Shown in pieces: positions 63,621-64,000 of a stretch of 64,000 bases of DNA (within the stretch, counting starts at the first letter, position 1; each line of letters begins with the position of its first letter). Under the pieces are notes generated by a model. It was not told the DNA's origin. It made no database searches and saw nothing but the letters and a program-made list of their open reading frames with translations. Both the position numbers and the translations under genes were made by a program. Where the stretch lies: the NCBI GenBank assembly GCA_900770185.1, contig CAAGJM010000035.1, forward strand, positions 1 to 64,000. Direction: 5' to 3'. Source of the DNA: Clostridia bacterium (lineage in GTDB: Bacteria; Bacillota; Clostridia; Christensenellales; Borkfalkiaceae).

Positions 63621-64000
63621 TTTTTGTTAATATCCTTTTAGTTGTTTTCGGTATGCCGCGGGTTAAAACGTTTACAATCAAGTCCTTATTAAACTTGACT
63701 TTAAGGTTTTTAACTTCTTCGTTCACGGCGTAAATTATGCTGCCGAATATAAAGTTCAAATCGCCTGAATTTTCAGAAATAAGCGTTTTATAATCGCAGC
63801 TTTTAAAACTCTCATAAAACACGTTGTACGTGCCGTTTTTTATATCTTTGTCATAGTCGTCAAGCGCGTCTATAAGATAAACCCACTTGCCGATTAAATA
63901 AAATATGTTCTCGCTCGTATCGTTTGAAAAATCTTTAAGCATAAGCGCCGAGATTTTTTTAAGCATCTCGGCAAAACAGTCGGAAACGATATCTACGCTG
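63607..64000 (-). CDS. DUF5685 family protein, C-terminal part
   Basis: The frame stays open to the window edge, so the start is missing and at least 130 codons are present. The phrase IGKWVYLIDALDDYDKDIKNGTYN is like that of DUF5685 proteins, which look like membrane-linked or helical enzymes with two Asp-rich motifs resembling prenyl-synthase sites. An internal ATG at 63966 is not taken as the start because conserved-looking sequence (VSDCFAE) continues upstream. Confidence 0.72.
   Translation of the reverse strand, partial: SVDIVSDCFAEMLKKISALMLKDFSNDTSENIFYLIGKWVYLIDALDDYDKDIKNGTYNVFYESFKSCDYKTLISENSGDLNFIFGSIIYAVNEEVKNLKVKFNKDLIVNVLTRGIPKTTKRILTKNEQR

Overview
The window looks like a chromosome segment of a low-GC, Gram-positive, anaerobe-like Bacillota, most likely an uncultured gut member of the Clostridia. 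Evidence for this is the GroES-GroEL operon behind a CIRCE operator, a Gram-positive-type LexA with its own SOS box, a DnaD plus DnaI-like helicase-loader pair, MutS/MutL in one cluster with MiaA and MiaB, DUF951 and DUF5685 proteins, bS21, and many lipobox-bearing lipoproteins. Promoters with near-consensus -35/-10 boxes and 16-17 bp spacers can be read at every divergent junction, and symmetric A-stem-T hairpins sit at nearly all convergent junctions. No tRNA, rRNA, CRISPR array, transposase or prophage was recognised.

Region 1 (1-1537) holds a 271-bp-period repeat at the left edge, followed by a stand-alone cytosolic metallophosphoesterase gene with its own promoter and terminator.

Region 2 (1570-29293) is the accessory part: an apparent glycan-use locus on the + strand, with a divergent AraC-type regulator. 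In order it encodes a sugar ABC importer (lipoprotein binding protein and two permeases, no ATPase), a 1012-residue secreted Ig-like protein, a DUF4838 lipoprotein, three very large lipoproteins that share a GLUG-like repeated module (one of them fused to a tyrosine-phosphatase domain), three Gfo/Idh/MocA oxidoreductases, a sugar isomerase/epimerase-like TIM barrel, NagB, NagA and a cytosolic GH94-type phosphorylase. I read it as surface capture of an amino-sugar-containing glycan, import of oligosaccharides, then phosphorolytic and oxidoreductive breakdown with GlcNAc-6-P entering glycolysis through NagA/NagB. The substrate is not shown by the sequence.

Region 3 (29366-35459) has small regulatory and housekeeping genes: a PadR-type regulator fused to four membrane helices, a YgjP-type metalloprotease with an apparently leaderless mRNA, a roughly 500-bp AT-rich gap with a strong hairpin, a DUF2726 protein overlapping a tyrosine recombinase, a small Cys-rich protein, an M55 D-aminopeptidase and LexA.

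Region 4 (35479-50987) is a 13-gene minus-strand run: PAP2 phosphatase, MiaA, MutL, MutS, MiaB, Sua5-type t6A synthase, DnaB, PepF, two small membrane proteins, signal peptidase I, DUF951 and an alpha/beta-hydrolase-like protein that has lost its nucleophile serine.

Region 5 (51089-64000) holds the DnaD/DnaI-like pair, cyclophilin and dCMP deaminase, groES-groEL, bS21 (59 codons, with a clear promoter and terminator), HIT protein, MtaB, PrmA, a GNAT acetyltransferase, RlmD, a membrane protein, a J-domain-like protein without the HPD motif, and a DUF5685 gene that runs off the right edge.
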